DNA from: Streptomyces flavidovirens DSM 40150 | GTDB lineage: Bacteria; Actinomycetota; Actinomycetes; Streptomycetales; Streptomycetaceae | Reading direction: 5' to 3' | Assembly: GCF_000429085.1 (NCBI RefSeq) | Contig: NZ_AUBE01000015.1 | Coordinates: 1-64,000 of the forward strand | DNA length: 64,000 bases | Part shown: in pieces, positions 18,904 to 27,656 of the stretch | Numbering within the stretch: the stretch's first letter is position 1 | Layout of the letters: the number at the start of each line of letters is the position of its first letter | The notes under the pieces: model-generated | Told to the model about the DNA's origin: nothing | Seen by the model: the letters and a program-made list of their open reading frames with translations, nothing else | Database searches by the model: none | Position numbers and translations under genes: made by a program

Positions 18904-19326
18904 TTGAGTCCGATGAGCCAGGCGGCGCAGAATCTGAACTGGTTGATCACCAACTTCGTGGACAACACCCCAGGGGTGTCCCACACGGTGGTGGTCTCCG
19001 CCGATGGACTCCTTCTGGCGATGTCCGAAGGCTTCCCGCGTGACCGTGCCGACCAGCTGGCGGCCGTGGCCTCCGGCCTGACCTCGCTGACCGCGGGGGC
19101 TTCCCGGATTTTCGAGGGCGGGGCTGTGACCCAGACCGTCGTCGAGATGGAGCGCGGTTTCCTCTTCCTCATGTCCGTCTCCGACGGCTCCTCCCTGGCC
19201 GTGCTCGCTCACCCCGACTGCGACATCGGCCTCGTCGGTTACGAGATGGCGCTGCTGGTCGACCGGGCCGGCAGCGTCCTCACCCCTGACCTCCGTGCGG
19301 AGCTTCAGGGCAGCCTTCTCCACTAG
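18904..19326 (+). CDS. cvnB: Conservon roadblock/LC7 protein, first copy (CvnB)
   Basis: A 140-residue roadblock/LC7 domain protein, the fold that pairs with small GTPases (MglB-like). LNWLITNFVDNTPGVSHTVV, DGLLLAMSEGFPRDRADQL and GYEMALLVDRAGSVLTP cover the fold. The TTG at 18904 directly follows the cvnA stop, with GGAG seven bases upstream. The paralogue at 23960 uses GTG in the same position, supporting this start over ATG 18913. It differs from that paralogue at only five of 140 residues. It is expected to act with CvnC and CvnD at the membrane beneath CvnA. Confidence 0.93.
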   Translation: MSPMSQAAQNLNWLITNFVDNTPGVSHTVVVSADGLLLAMSEGFPRDRADQLAAVASGLTSLTAGASRIFEGGAVTQTVVEMERGFLFLMSVSDGSSLAVLAHPDCDIGLVGYEMALLVDRAGSVLTPDLRAELQGSLLH

Positions 19327-19442
19327 GCAGCGCACCCCAGGTATTGCCGAGAACAGACCGTAAAGGCCGCGCACAGCCCCCCCACCCCGGCCCCGTCAGA
19401 CGGCAGGCCCATCCCCTGTTGTCATGCCCGGAGGATCGATCC

Positions 19443-19850
19443 ATGACCCCGCCCCCCGCCTCTCATGATCCGTACGGAGTGCGCCTCGACGCGTCGTACG
19501 ATCACGAAGGCGACCAGCCTCTGGTACGTCCGTACGCGATGACCGGCGGCCGGACCCGGCCGCGCTACCAGCTCGCCATCGAGGCGCTGGTCAGCACCAC
19601 TGCCGACCCCGCGCACCTCTCCTCGCTGCTGCCCGAGCACCAGCGGATCTGCCACCTGTGCCGTGAGGTCAAGTCGGTGGCCGAGGTTTCGGCGCTGCTG
19701 TCGATGCCGCTCGGCGTCGCCCGGATTCTCGTCGCCGACCTGGCGGAGGCCGGCATGGTGGCCATCCACCAGCCGGGCAATGGAGAGGCCGGCGGCACGC
19801 CGGATGTAACGCTGCTGGAAAGGGTGCTCAGTGGACTTCGGAAGCTCTAG
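19443..19850 (+). CDS. cvnC: Conservon DUF742 protein, first copy (CvnC)
   Basis: A 135-residue DUF742 protein. The family core begins PLVRPYAMTGGRTRPRYQL (about residue 23) and includes HQRICHLCREVKSVAEVSALL, predicted as a winged-helix-like unit with paired cysteines. LPLGVARILVADL-type helices follow (here MPLGVARILVADL). ATG 19443 is preceded by GGAGG at eight bases. It overlaps the GTPase gene by 20 bases. DUF742 proteins are typical conservon components that link roadblock protein and GTPase; no enzymatic activity is known to me. The N-terminus is short compared with the second copy, which has a glutamine-rich extension. Confidence 0.92.
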   Translation: MTPPPASHDPYGVRLDASYDHEGDQPLVRPYAMTGGRTRPRYQLAIEALVSTTADPAHLSSLLPEHQRICHLCREVKSVAEVSALLSMPLGVARILVADLAEAGMVAIHQPGNGEAGGTPDVTLLERVLSGLRKL

Positions 19851-20412
19851 CGGCGGAACGGCCCGCTCCACCACCTCCGCGAAGATCGTGGTGGCGGGCG
19901 GCTTCGGCGTCGGCAAGACGACGTTCGTGGGTGCCGTCTCCGAGATCGACCCGCTGCGCACCGAGGCCGTCATGACCAGCGCGAGCGCCGGTATCGACGA
20001 CCTCACGCACACCGGTGGCAAGACGACGACGACCGTCGCCATGGACTTCGGCCGCATCACCCTGGACCAGGACCTGATCCTGTACCTCTTCGGTACGCCG
20101 GGTCAGGACCGCTTCTGGTTCATGTGGGACGACCTCGTACGGGGCGCGATCGGCGCCATCGTGCTGGTGGACACCCGTCGTCTCGCCGACTGCTTCCCGG
20201 CGGTCGACTACTTCGAGAACAGCGGGCTGCCGTTCGTCATCGCCCTCAACGGCTTCGAGGGGCACCAGCCGTACACTCCGGACGAGGTGCGCGAGGCCCT
20301 GCAGATCGGCCCCGGCACTCCGATCATCACCACCGACGCCCGCCACCGGGCGGACGCCAAGAGCGGTTTGATCACGCTCGTGGAGCACGCGCTGATGGCA
20401 CGTCTCAAGTAG
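19831..20412 (+). CDS. cvnD: Conservon small GTPase, first copy (CvnD)
   Basis: A 193-residue Ras-like ATP/GTP-binding protein. The P-loop is GGFGVGKTT (about residues 23-31). The switch region has TTVAMDFGRI and LFGTPGQDRFWFMW replaces the usual DxxGQ motif. The G4 position reads VIALNGF, lacking the canonical NKxD, so nucleotide specificity may be unusual. ITTDARHRADAKS marks the C-terminal part. The GTG start overlaps cvnC by 20 bases, so the four genes form one operon. It probably works as the output switch with the roadblock protein CvnB as regulator. Twelve of 193 residues differ from the second copy. Confidence 0.93.
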   Translation: MDFGSSSGGTARSTTSAKIVVAGGFGVGKTTFVGAVSEIDPLRTEAVMTSASAGIDDLTHTGGKTTTTVAMDFGRITLDQDLILYLFGTPGQDRFWFMWDDLVRGAIGAIVLVDTRRLADCFPAVDYFENSGLPFVIALNGFEGHQPYTPDEVREALQIGPGTPIITTDARHRADAKSGLITLVEHALMARLK

Positions 20413-20751
20413 TCCCTCGCATACGGCAGTTGTCGTAGCGGATCGGGGGCGGACTGTGTCCTTTGACACTCTCCGCCCCTGTGTTCATAACGTTTCGAAA
20501 GAGAATTGCGCCGCGGCCGCCACCGCACGCGTTCGCGCGGTCTCGCTGTGCTCACATCTGCTCCGCCATTTGGCGGGGCTCGCTCTTTTTGACCGTTTTA
20601 TCTGAGGCTTACAACACTCGGAATGGTCGGTTCCCCCTGTTTGGAACGCAGCCGCTCCCCGTGCTGGAATTCGTCGAACTCCCGAGTAGTACGGCCCTGA
20701 ACGAGAAAAACGGCACAACGTAGGTGCCGGCGCCGAGAGGTTGTTGGTCGA
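20413..20751 (+). other. Intergenic region between the two conservons
   Basis: About 340 bp containing AT-rich stretches unlike the flanking genes. TTGACC (20589-20594) and TACAAC (20610-20615), 15 bp apart, form a possible though short-spaced promoter for the second conservon, implying independent expression. No clear terminator was found after the first cvnD. Confidence 0.35.
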
Positions 20752-23700
20752 GTGAGGCGTAGCAGCAAGACGAGCTCCGCACAGCAGCAGGCGCGGGGCA
20801 ACTTCACCCCGCCGCCGCGCACAGCGACGTCGCCCGCGACCTCGCCCGCTGCCGCCCCCGCGAGCAGCGGTGGCAGCGGCGGCAGCAACAGCAAGTTTTC
20901 ACCGCGCAACTGGCGCGTGCCCACCAGGCTGAACGCGATCCTGCTCATCCCCGTGCTGGTCGGCCTTGTCATGGGCGGCTTCCAGGTCAAGGGCTCGATC
21001 GACACCTGGAAGGAAGCCCAGGACGCCGAGAAGACCGCGGTCCTCGTCCGCGCCGCTTCCGAGTACGGCCAGGCGCTGCTCAACGAGCGTGACCTCACGG
21101 CTGCCCCGCTCCTCCAGGGCAAGCGCAAGAGCTCCGAGGTCACCGAGGCGTACGCCGTGACCGACGAGGCCGCGAAGAAGTTCGCCGAGGCCTCGAAGGA
21201 CATCCCCGAGAAGCAGGGCCTCGAACGCCGTCTCGGCCTCTTCGCGAAGGAGGAGCCGAAGCTCGCCGCGCTCCGCAAGGCCGCGTACAGCGAGGCCCTC
21301 GACCCGGTGAAGACCGAAGAGGGTTACGTCCAGATCCAGCACTCCCTGATGGAGCTGGCGAACGAGCTGGGGCTGGGCACCGGCAACATCACCGCCTACG
21401 GCCGTACGGTCTACGCCGTCCAGCTCGCCAAGGCCGCCGCGTCGCTCCAGCGCTCCATCGGCATGCACCTCCTGGTGCGCCCGAGCGGTGACCCGGAGAA
21501 GCTCGCGAAGCAGACGGTCGCCTTCAACTCGTACAACTACCTGGAGCAGATCGCCCTCGGCGAGTACGTCTCCGGCGGTACGCAGGAGGACACCGACAAG
21601 CTCAAGCGCATCATGAAGGGCAAGGCGGAGGACGGCGCCAAGAAGCTCGCCGCCGCCAAGCAGCAGGCCGACCAGGCCGGCGTCCCGTTCGTGGCTCCGC
21701 CGAGCAAGGACGGTTCGATCCTCGACGGCATGGCCGAGGAGATCGGCCAGGGCAAGCCGTCCGCGCTGAAGCAGAAGGGCGTCACGCCCCAGGTGTGGAT
21801 GGCGGCCGCCACCGCCAAGTTCGACGGCTACACCGAGATTGAGAACGACCTTGTCGACAAGGCGGTGGAAGAGGCCGCGACGATCTCCTCCGACGCCAAG
21901 ACCGACGCCATCGTCAACGGCCTGATCGTCGTCATCGCCCTGCTCGCCTCCGTCATCCTGGCCGGCATGATGGCGCGCCAGATGAGCAACGCGATGCGCC
22001 AGCTGCGTACCGCCGCCTTCGGCATCGCCGAGCAGCGTCTGCCGATGCTGGTCGACCAGCTCTCCCGTACGGAGCCGGGCCGCGTCGACACCCGTGTGGA
22101 GCCGATCCCGATCACGTCGCACGACGAGATCGGCGAGGTCGCCCGCGCCTTCGACCAGGTGCACCGCGAGGCCGTCCGGCTCGCTGCCGAGCAGGCCATG
22201 CTCCGGGGCAACGTCAACGCGATCTTCACCAACCTCTCGCGCCGCAACCAGTCCCTCATCGAGGGCCAGCTCACGCTGATCACCGACCTCGAGAACAACG
22301 AGGCGGACCCGGACCAGTTGGAGAACCTGTTCAAGCTGGACCACCTCGCGACCCGTATGCGCCGCAACGGTGAGAACCTCCTGGTCCTCGCCGGCGAGGA
22401 GCCGGGCCGCCGCTGGAACCAGCCGGTGCCGCTGGTCGACGTGCTGCGCGCCGCCTCCTCCGAGGTGGAGATGTACGAGCGCATCGAGCTCACCGGCGTA
22501 CCGGAGTCGGAGATCCACGGCCAGGCCGTGACCGACCTCGTGCACCTGCTGGCCGAGCTCCTGGAGAACGCCACCACGTTCTCCTCGCCGCAGACGAAGG
22601 TGCGCGTCACCGCGACGCGGCTGCCCGACGGCCGCGTCATGATCGAGATCCACGACAAGGGCATCGGCCTCACCGCCGAGGACTTCGCGGACATCAACCA
22701 CAAGCTGGCGAACCCGCCGACCGTGGACGCCGCCGTCTCGCAGCGCATGGGCCTGTTCGTGGTCGGCCGCCTCGCGGACCGGCACAGCATCCGCGTCCAG
22801 CTCCGGCCCTCGGGCGAGCAGGCCGGTACGACGTCGCTGGTCATGCTCCCGGACGCCATCACCCACGGTGGCGGTGGCGAGCCGCTGCCGCACGACGACT
22901 TCACGGTCTCCTCGATCATTCCCGAGCAGCAGGCGTACGAGAGCGCTCCGATGCGCACCGCGGCCGAGCTGGGCTTCGACGACTCGCGCTACGGCAACGA
23001 GGGCGACGACACGCAGCTCGACCCGGTGGGCCGCTCGCTGATGCGCGGGGAGCGGCGTGCGCAGCTCGGGGCGCAGGTCACCGGCGACCGCCCGCTGTTC
23101 CTTGACGAGACGCAGCAGCAGGCGTCGTACGACGACCAGCAGCAGGCGTCGTACGACGACCCGCAGCAGGTGTCCTACGACGACGCGCAGCAGCGGTACG
23201 AGCAGCCCCAGCAGCCGGCGTACGACCAGGGCGGGTACGACGACTACCCGGCGTACCAGACGTATCCGGACGCCGAGTACCAGGACCCCGCGGCGCCGCA
23301 GGCCACGTACGAAGACACGTACGATTCCCCCTCCCACCAGGGAAACTGGCCGGACCAGGGTTCCTACCAGAACGGTTACGAACCGGAGTTCGGGTCGGAA
23401 CCGGAATCTGCTCCGGGCGCTCCCGCGAACGACCGGGAACGCGTAGGCTTCGACCGTCCGGATTCCGCCCCGGCCCCCGGCCACGCGCTGACCGACGCCG
23501 GCCTCCCGCGGCGTGGCGGCCAGCAGCACTGGCAGCCCGGTGGGGAGTCCGCCGGACAGGACGCGGTTCAGCAGCAGCAGCCGGTCGTCGCCCAGCAGCC
23601 GCAGCAGAACGCGCCGCGGCAGGACGGGGACGGGAAGAGCGGCGGAACCGATGACTGGCGTTCGTCGAACGACGAGCGCTGGCAGCGGGCGGAGAAGCTC

Positions 23701-23958
23701 CGTGAGCCCAAGGCAGGCGGAGTCACCTCCTCCGGTCTCCCCCGGCGGGTGCCCAAGGCCAACCTGGTCGAGGGAACCGCGGAGCAGACCCCGCAGGGCG
23801 GCCCCCAGGTCTCCCGCGCTCCCGAGGACGTACGGGGCAGGTTGAGCAACCTGCGTCGCGGTGTCCAGCAGGGACGCAACGCGGGAACGGACACGAACAC
23901 GGCGGCCACCTACGATCAGAACGGTGGCCATGGCAACACCTACAACCAGGAGCGTTAG
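20752..23958 (+). CDS. cvnA: Conservon sensor-kinase-like protein, second copy (CvnA)
   Basis: A 1,068-residue paralogue of the upstream kinase with the same plan. TM1 is at about 59-78 (LNAILLIPVLVGLVMGG), the sensor domain at about 80-384, TM2 at about 385-407, then HAMP. The degenerate phosphoacceptor region FKLDHLATRMRRNGENLL is nearly identical to the first copy. The HATPase domain is at about 593-703 (LLAELLENATTFS, DKGIGL), with a long disordered tail rich in Gln, Tyr, Asp and Pro including repeats of QQASYDD. The sensor domain has diverged strongly from the first copy. The C-terminal module (about 983-1043, GLPRRVPKANLV and VRGRLSNLRRG) is conserved. GTG start at 20752. Confidence 0.92.
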   Translation: MRRSSKTSSAQQQARGNFTPPPRTATSPATSPAAAPASSGGSGGSNSKFSPRNWRVPTRLNAILLIPVLVGLVMGGFQVKGSIDTWKEAQDAEKTAVLVRAASEYGQALLNERDLTAAPLLQGKRKSSEVTEAYAVTDEAAKKFAEASKDIPEKQGLERRLGLFAKEEPKLAALRKAAYSEALDPVKTEEGYVQIQHSLMELANELGLGTGNITAYGRTVYAVQLAKAAASLQRSIGMHLLVRPSGDPEKLAKQTVAFNSYNYLEQIALGEYVSGGTQEDTDKLKRIMKGKAEDGAKKLAAAKQQADQAGVPFVAPPSKDGSILDGMAEEIGQGKPSALKQKGVTPQVWMAAATAKFDGYTEIENDLVDKAVEEAATISSDAKTDAIVNGLIVVIALLASVILAGMMARQMSNAMRQLRTAAFGIAEQRLPMLVDQLSRTEPGRVDTRVEPIPITSHDEIGEVARAFDQVHREAVRLAAEQAMLRGNVNAIFTNLSRRNQSLIEGQLTLITDLENNEADPDQLENLFKLDHLATRMRRNGENLLVLAGEEPGRRWNQPVPLVDVLRAASSEVEMYERIELTGVPESEIHGQAVTDLVHLLAELLENATTFSSPQTKVRVTATRLPDGRVMIEIHDKGIGLTAEDFADINHKLANPPTVDAAVSQRMGLFVVGRLADRHSIRVQLRPSGEQAGTTSLVMLPDAITHGGGGEPLPHDDFTVSSIIPEQQAYESAPMRTAAELGFDDSRYGNEGDDTQLDPVGRSLMRGERRAQLGAQVTGDRPLFLDETQQQASYDDQQQASYDDPQQVSYDDAQQRYEQPQQPAYDQGGYDDYPAYQTYPDAEYQDPAAPQATYEDTYDSPSHQGNWPDQGSYQNGYEPEFGSEPESAPGAPANDRERVGFDRPDSAPAPGHALTDAGLPRRGGQQHWQPGGESAGQDAVQQQQPVVAQQPQQNAPRQDGDGKSGGTDDWRSSNDERWQRAEKLREPKAGGVTSSGLPRRVPKANLVEGTAEQTPQGGPQVSRAPEDVRGRLSNLRRGVQQGRNAGTDTNTAATYDQNGGHGNTYNQER

Positions 23959-23959
23959 T

Positions 23960-24382
23960 GTGAGCCCGATGAGCCAGGCGGCGCAGAATCTGAACTGGTT
24001 GATCACCAACTTCGTGGACAACACCCCCGGGGTGTCGCACACGGTGGTGGTCTCCGCCGACGGACTCCTGCTGGCGATGTCCGAAGGCTTCCCGCGGGAC
24101 CGCGCCGACCAACTGGCAGCGGTGGCCTCCGGACTGACCTCGCTGACGGCGGGTGCGTCCCGGATCTTCGAGGGCGGCGCGGTCAACCAGACCGTGGTGG
24201 AGATGGAGCGCGGCTTCCTCTTCCTCATGTCGATCTCGGACGGCTCGTCGCTGGCCGTACTCGCCCACCCGGAGGCCGACATCGGTCTCGTGGGTTACGA
24301 GATGGCTCTCCTGGTGGACAGGGCCGGCAGCGTCCTCACCCCGGACCTGCGCGCCGAGCTGCAAGGAAGTCTGCTCAACTAG
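23960..24382 (+). CDS. cvnB: Conservon roadblock/LC7 protein, second copy (CvnB)
   Basis: A 140-residue roadblock/LC7 domain protein, nearly identical to the copy at 18904. The differences are Thr/Asn, Val/Ile, Asp/Glu, Cys/Ala and the last residue His/Asn. The GTG start lies one base after the cvnA stop, with an AGGAG ribosome binding site inside the end of cvnA (CCAGGAGCG). Such near-identity alongside a divergent kinase suggests that this subunit is under constraint or gene conversion. It may exchange freely between the two systems. Confidence 0.93.
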   Translation: MSPMSQAAQNLNWLITNFVDNTPGVSHTVVVSADGLLLAMSEGFPRDRADQLAAVASGLTSLTAGASRIFEGGAVNQTVVEMERGFLFLMSISDGSSLAVLAHPEADIGLVGYEMALLVDRAGSVLTPDLRAELQGSLLN

Positions 24383-24475
24383 CAGACAGAGAGTGCGCTT
24401 TGGTGTCCGCGGGCTTTAATGTTCGAGAACGCGGCATCAACAGCGGTTTGGCGCCCGGCAGTCGGAGGAGGAAAC

Positions 24476-25030
24476 GTGGCAACACCCCCGGACAGTTCTT
24501 CGGCCAACTGGCCTTATGGCCAGGGTCAGAATCAGGGTGATACCTCGCACAACAGGTTCAACTTCCCCTCCGCGCCGAGTCGGCCGCAGCAGTACGAGCA
24601 GCCGCCGCAGCAGCGGCAGCCGCAGCAGCAGCGCATCCAGTCGGCGCAGTCGCGGCGGGCTCCCGCGCCCGCCGCCTCGCAGGCGAACCACAACCCGCTG
24701 GTCCGGCCGTACGCCATGACCGGCGGTCGCACCAGGCCGCGCTACCAGCTCGCCATCGAGGCACTGGTCAGTACCACGGCGGACCCGTCACGTCTGCAAG
24801 GGCAGTTGCCCGAGCACCAGCGGATCTGCCATCTGTGCCGGGAGATCAAGTCGGTCGCCGAGATCTCGGCACTTCTCACCATTCCCCTCGGGGTTGCCCG
24901 GATCCTCGTCGCCGACCTGGCAGAGGCCGGACTTGTAGCCATTCACCAGCCCGGCGGCGACGAGTCCGCCGGCGGTCAGCCAGACGTGACACTGCTCGAA
25001 AGGGTGCTCAGTGGACTTCGCAAGCTCTAG
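24476..25030 (+). CDS. cvnC: Conservon DUF742 protein, second copy (CvnC)
   Basis: A 184-residue DUF742 protein. Its first about 70 residues are a disordered Gln/Pro/Ser/Arg-rich extension (YEQPPQQRQPQQQRIQ) absent from the first copy. The remaining part is the conserved core (PLVRPYAMTGGRTRPRYQL, HQRICHLCREIKSVAEISALL). GTG at 24476 follows GGAGGAAAC. A GAGGAGGA run gives strong translation initiation here. An upstream in-frame ATG at 24419 has no ribosome binding site. It overlaps the GTPase gene by 20 bases exactly as in the first conservon. Confidence 0.92.
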   Translation: MATPPDSSSANWPYGQGQNQGDTSHNRFNFPSAPSRPQQYEQPPQQRQPQQQRIQSAQSRRAPAPAASQANHNPLVRPYAMTGGRTRPRYQLAIEALVSTTADPSRLQGQLPEHQRICHLCREIKSVAEISALLTIPLGVARILVADLAEAGLVAIHQPGGDESAGGQPDVTLLERVLSGLRKL

Positions 25031-25592
25031 CAGCGGAGCAGCCCGCTCCACAACCTCCGCGAAGATCGTGGTGGCGGGCGGTTTCGGCGTGGGCAAGACC
25101 ACGTTCGTCGGAGCCGTCTCGGAGATCAACCCGCTGCGCACCGAGGCCGTCATGACGTCCGCATCGGCGGGCATCGACGACCTCACCCACACCGGGGACA
25201 AGACCACCACCACGGTGGCCATGGACTTCGGCCGTATCACCCTGGACCAGGACCTGATCCTGTACCTCTTCGGTACGCCCGGTCAGGACCGCTTCTGGTT
25301 CATGTGGGACGACCTCGTGCGCGGCGCCATCGGCGCTGTCGTCCTGGTCGACACGAGGAGGCTCGCCGACTGCTTCCCCGCCGTCGACTACTTCGAGAAC
25401 AGCGGGCTGCCGTTCGTCATCGCCCTCAACGGCTTCGACGGCCACCAGCCGTACAACCCCGACGAGGTGCGCGAGGCCCTGCAGATCGGCCCCGACACCC
25501 CGATCCTCACCACCGACGCCCGCCACCGCGCGGACGCCAAGAGCGCGCTGATCACGCTCGTCGAGCACGCCCTGATGGCGCGGCTGCGGTAG
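25011..25592 (+). CDS. cvnD: Conservon small GTPase, second copy (CvnD)
   Basis: A 193-residue paralogue of the GTPase at 19831, with the same P-loop (GGFGVGKTT), switch segment (FGTPGQDRFWFMW) and non-canonical G4 region (VIALNGF). Substitutions relative to the first copy are mostly conservative (Ile/Val, Glu/Asp, Lys/Arg) and lie outside these motifs. The GTG start is inside the end of cvnC. The operon ends in a strong hairpin 13 bp downstream. Confidence 0.93.
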   Translation: MDFASSSSGAARSTTSAKIVVAGGFGVGKTTFVGAVSEINPLRTEAVMTSASAGIDDLTHTGDKTTTTVAMDFGRITLDQDLILYLFGTPGQDRFWFMWDDLVRGAIGAVVLVDTRRLADCFPAVDYFENSGLPFVIALNGFDGHQPYNPDEVREALQIGPDTPILTTDARHRADAKSALITLVEHALMARLR

Positions 25593-25605
25593 GTACGGAC
25601 GAGAA

Positions 25606-25640
25606 AGGCCCCCGCCACTCCGAGGAGTGGACGGGGGCCT
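25606..25640. terminator. Terminator after the second conservon
   Basis: AGGCCCCCG (25606-25614) pairs with CGGGGGCCT (25632-25640), and CCACTC pairs with GAGTGG inside. It lies between the convergent cvnD and acyl-CoA carboxylase epsilon genes. Confidence 0.8.
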
Positions 25641-25687
25641 TCGCCGTACGCCCGCCGAAAAGCGGTCGCGCTGCAATGCGGTGGGGC

Positions 25688-25882
25688 TCAGCCCTGCCAG
25701 CTGTGCGGGGCGCGGAAGCCGGGCGTGCGCTCCAGGCGGCGCCAGCCGGCCGTGGAGCGGCCGTGCGCCGGGGCGACGGCGCCGGAGCGGTTCGCGGCGC
25801 GGGCCATCAGGATCGCGGTGATCGCGGCCAGCTCCTCGGGCTCGGCGTGGCCCTTCTCGACGCGCAGCAAGGATTCGGTCAT
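25688..25882 (-). CDS. Acyl-CoA carboxylase epsilon subunit
   Basis: A 64-residue protein (MTESLLRVEKGHAEPEELAAITAIL) of the actinobacterial acyl-CoA carboxylase epsilon family. The ending WRRLERTPGFRAPHSWQG is the usual conserved C-terminus. Epsilon subunits bind and stimulate the carboxyltransferase beta subunit of propionyl/acetyl-CoA carboxylase complexes. The ATG at 25882 is 26 bp downstream of the beta-subunit gene on the same strand, the usual operon arrangement. An open frame extends upstream antisense-like into the beta gene but has no coding character. It would be pccE or accE; the exact partner complex cannot be decided from sequence. Confidence 0.9.
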   Translation of the reverse strand: MTESLLRVEKGHAEPEELAAITAILMARAANRSGAVAPAHGRSTAGWRRLERTPGFRAPHSWQG

Positions 25883-25908
25883 GGAGTCTCTCCGTCTTCG
25901 TCGCAGGA

Positions 25909-27492
25909 TTACTGCGGGGGGTTGCCGTGCTTGCGCGACGGCAGGTCTGCGTGCTTGTTGCGGAGCATCGCGAGCGAGGCGATCAGCACCTCGCGCGTCT
26001 CGGCCGGGTCGATCACGTCGTCGACCAGGCCGCGCTCGGCGGCGTAGTAGGGGTGCATCAGCTCGGCCTTGTACTCCTTGACCATGCGGGCACGCATGGC
26101 CTCGGGGTCCTCGGCCTCGGCGATCTGCTTGCGGAAGATGACGTTGGCGGCACCTTCGGCGCCCATCACCGCGATCTCGTTGGTGGGCCAGGCGTACGTG
26201 AGGTCGGCACCGATGGACTGGGAGTCCATGACGATGTACGCACCTCCGTAGGCCTTCCGCAGGATCAGGGAGATCCGGGGCACGGTGGCGTTGCAGTAGG
26301 CGTACAGCAGCTTGGCGCCGTGGCGGATGATCCCACCGTGCTCCTGATCGACGCCCGGCAGGAAGCCGGGGACGTCCAACAGGGTGACGATCGGGATGTT
26401 GAAGGCGTCGCACATTTGCACGAAGCGTGCGGACTTCTCGCTCGCCTCGATGTCGAGGACACCGGCCAGGGACTGCGGCTGGTTGGCGACGATGCCGACG
26501 ACCTGACCGCCGAGGCGGGCCAGCGTGCAGATGATGTTGGTGGCCCAGCGCTCGTGGATCTCCAGGAAGTCGCCGTCGTCGACGAGCTCCTCGATGACCT
26601 TGCGCATGTCGTACGGGCGGTTGCCGTCGGCCGGGACCAGGTCCAGGAGCACGTCCGAGCGGCGGTCCGCCGGGTCCTCGGACTCGACCGTCGGCGGGTT
26701 CTCGCGGTTGTTGGACGGCAGCATCGAGATCAGGTAGCGGACCTCGGCGATGCAGGTCTCCTCGTCGTCGTACGCGAAGTGCGCGACGCCCGAGGTCTCG
26801 GCGTGCACGTCGGCGCCGCCGAGGCCGTTCTGGGTGATCTCCTCACCGGTCACGGCACGGACGACGTCCGGGCCCGTGATGAACATCTGCGAGGTCTCGC
26901 GGACCATGAAGACGAAGTCGGTGAGGGCCGGGCTGTACGCCGCGCCGCCCGCGCACGGGCCGAGCATCACGCTGATCTGCGGGATGACACCGGAGGCGCG
27001 GGTGTTGCGCTGGAAGATGCCGCCGTAACCGGCGAGGGCGGAGACGCCCTCCTGGATGCGGGCGCCGGCGCCGTCGTTCAGGGAGACCAGCGGGGCACCG
27101 GCCGAGATGGCCATGTCCATGATCTTGTGAATCTTGGTGGCGTGGGCCTCGCCCAGCGCACCGCCGAAGATCCGGAAGTCGTGGGCGTAGACGAAGACCG
27201 TGCGTCCCTCCACCGTGCCCCAGCCGGTGATGACACCGTCGGTGTACGGCTTCTTGGCCTCCAGGCCGAAGCCGGTCGCCCGGTGCCGGCGAAGCTGCTC
27301 GACCTCCTTGAACGTACCCGGGTCCAGCAGCAGCTCGATGCGCTCACGGGCGGTCAGCTTGCCCTTGGCGTGCTGGGCCTCGGTCGCCCGGTCACTGGGG
27401 CCGCGGCGGGCCTGCTCGCGCAGCGCCAGCAGCTCGGCCACCCGGCCTCGGGCGTCGGTGGGCTCGCGCGGGGTCTCGTCCAAAACGGTCAT
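25909..27492 (-). CDS. pccB: Acyl-CoA (propionyl-CoA) carboxylase beta subunit
   Basis: A 527-residue carboxyltransferase subunit transferring CO2 from biotin to propionyl- or acetyl-CoA, making methylmalonyl- or malonyl-CoA for fatty acid and polyketide synthesis. The crotonase-type fold is seen in KGKLTARERIELLLDPGTF near the N-terminus. The first oxyanion-hole glycines lie in GGAYIVMDSQSIGADLTYAWP (split here around Gly-Gly) near residue 417, and SGAPLVSLNDGAGARIQEG is at about 140. ATG 27492. Its epsilon subunit follows directly. Substrate preference depends on a single active-site residue that I did not assign, so the pccB name rests on overall similarity and context. Confidence 0.93.
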   Translation of the reverse strand: MTVLDETPREPTDARGRVAELLALREQARRGPSDRATEAQHAKGKLTARERIELLLDPGTFKEVEQLRRHRATGFGLEAKKPYTDGVITGWGTVEGRTVFVYAHDFRIFGGALGEAHATKIHKIMDMAISAGAPLVSLNDGAGARIQEGVSALAGYGGIFQRNTRASGVIPQISVMLGPCAGGAAYSPALTDFVFMVRETSQMFITGPDVVRAVTGEEITQNGLGGADVHAETSGVAHFAYDDEETCIAEVRYLISMLPSNNRENPPTVESEDPADRRSDVLLDLVPADGNRPYDMRKVIEELVDDGDFLEIHERWATNIICTLARLGGQVVGIVANQPQSLAGVLDIEASEKSARFVQMCDAFNIPIVTLLDVPGFLPGVDQEHGGIIRHGAKLLYAYCNATVPRISLILRKAYGGAYIVMDSQSIGADLTYAWPTNEIAVMGAEGAANVIFRKQIAEAEDPEAMRARMVKEYKAELMHPYYAAERGLVDDVIDPAETREVLIASLAMLRNKHADLPSRKHGNPPQ

Positions 27493-27656
27493 GTACCGAC
27501 CCTACGAAGGAGTACAAGAAAAACAGGCCGTCGACTCTTCACAGTCTCCGGCCCGTTCTCCTGTCACCACTGGACAGAACCATCCGCCCATGCAGCCTAA
27601 GTACCAGCTCATGGACGTCGGTGATTGTGGGGGTCCGACAAGGGCCTCCAGGGGCG

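Noticed and set aside
23105-23230. Tandem repeats as a possible mobile or CRISPR-like array
   Set aside because: The CAGCAG(G)C-TCGTACGACGA repeats are in frame and code QQASYDD in the disordered CvnA tail. They are a protein-level feature, not an array.
20899-24282. 1,127-codon minus-strand frame over the second conservon
   Set aside because: It is a shadow of cvnA/cvnB with Leu/Gly/Arg/Val bias and no domain; the plus-strand genes are certain.
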